Source: Deltaproteobacteria bacterium (GTDB taxonomy: Bacteria > Myxococcota_A > Polyangia > Haliangiales > Haliangiaceae). Taken from it: 49,353 nucleotides of DNA. The notes beneath the pieces are model-generated. The model did no database searches and was not told the DNA's origin. It saw only the letters and a program-made list of their open reading frames with translations. The translations under genes were made by a program, and so were the position numbers. Positions within the stretch are counted from its first letter, which is position 1. Each line of letters begins with the position of its first letter. Below are positions 49,154 through 49,353 of the stretch, one piece after another. The DNA lies in NCBI GenBank assembly GCA_021413675.1, contig JAIOQA010000102.1:1-49353 (forward strand). The letters run 5' to 3'.

Positions 49154-49353
49154 CTACGGGTGCAGCACGATGGCGCCAGCGCGGTCGAGCGAGAACGGCG
49201 CTGCGCCGAGGTCGACGCCGTTGGCGTGCAGATCGAACGCGAGGATCGCGACGTAGTCGTCGATCGGCAGCGTGCCCGGGGCGTCGCCGGGCATGTGCGC
49301 CGCGGCCCAGCCGCCGACGTCGGCGGCGGTCACGAACGGCACGTCGCGGTGCG
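49154..49353 (-). CDS. C-terminal end of a c-type cytochrome-like protein, cut by window edge
   Basis: The last 66 residues of a minus-strand gene that runs off the right edge. The visible part (TAADVGGWAAAHMPGDAPG, then DDYVAILAFDLHANG) is the usual C-terminal helix pattern of a class I cytochrome c, with a Met (HMPG) that could be the sixth haem ligand. The CxxCH site would be outside the window. It is convergent with the sensor kinase, 20 bases apart. Confidence 0.65.
   Translation of the reverse strand, partial: HRDVPFVTAADVGGWAAAHMPGDAPGTLPIDDYVAILAFDLHANGVDLGAAPFSLDRAGAIVLHP

Overview
The window is very GC-rich (well over 70% by eye) with strong G/C third-position bias, and it reads as chromosomal DNA of a myxobacterium-like organism (phylum Myxococcota, perhaps a Kofleriaceae/Haliangiales relative). 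This is an inference from gene content: two FHA-linked sigma-54 activators, two Ser/Thr kinases of Hanks type, a MYXO-CTERM-like tail, an AgmX/PglI-like protein, many Asp-rich or Cys-rich lipoproteins, and FHA, FG-GAP and VIT/VWA proteins. I see no rRNA, tRNA, CRISPR array, prophage or replication origin.

Layout. 1-2.9 kb: a divergent pair, a Ser/Thr kinase (cut by the left edge) and an FHA-GAF-sigma54 activator. 3.0-10.3 kb: a Tc/Rhs-type toxin locus with a small ORF like the C-terminus of a TcA subunit, a 2,077-residue secreted SpvB/FG-GAP/YD-repeat protein with a PD-(D/E)XK-like nuclease tip, and a likely immunity gene. The tip and immunity gene have clearly lower GC. 10.2-11.4 kb: GTAG-headed repeats beside a REP-associated (Y1, HUH) transposase gene. 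11.7-17 kb: envelope and secreted proteins (small lipoprotein, SpoIID/LytB-like protein, FG-GAP lipoprotein, TPR protein, Cys-rich lipoprotein). 17.3-20.3 kb, minus strand: AgmX-like protein, second FHA-sigma54 activator, Mesh1-like HD hydrolase. 20.4-25.3 kb: outer-membrane protein, aconitase A, RNase D. 25.4-34.4 kb: VIT/VWA/DUF2135 lipoprotein, a C39-like protein, a TetR plus C45 acyltransferase operon with a readable double operator, a small membrane protein, an aldo/keto reductase and a TerB-like protein. 34.6-42.1 kb: lamin-tail lipoprotein, then a tight DUF2254 / tandem-FHA / kinase-ATPase-TPR operon. 42.4-49.35 kb: a Cys-rich lipoprotein and a haem/redox locus (catalase-like protein, divergent diheme cytochrome c, two membrane proteins, hybrid histidine kinase, and the end of a cytochrome c).

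The best candidates for something new are the toxin/immunity cassette with its odd membrane insert in the Rhs shell, the catalase-diheme cytochrome-membrane protein-sensor locus, and a dispersed GTC-rich repeat that occurs at two convergent gene junctions. Many start codons are GTG. In this GC range the long antisense ORFs are shadows, and I left them out. All functional names come from motifs read by eye; no database search was run.
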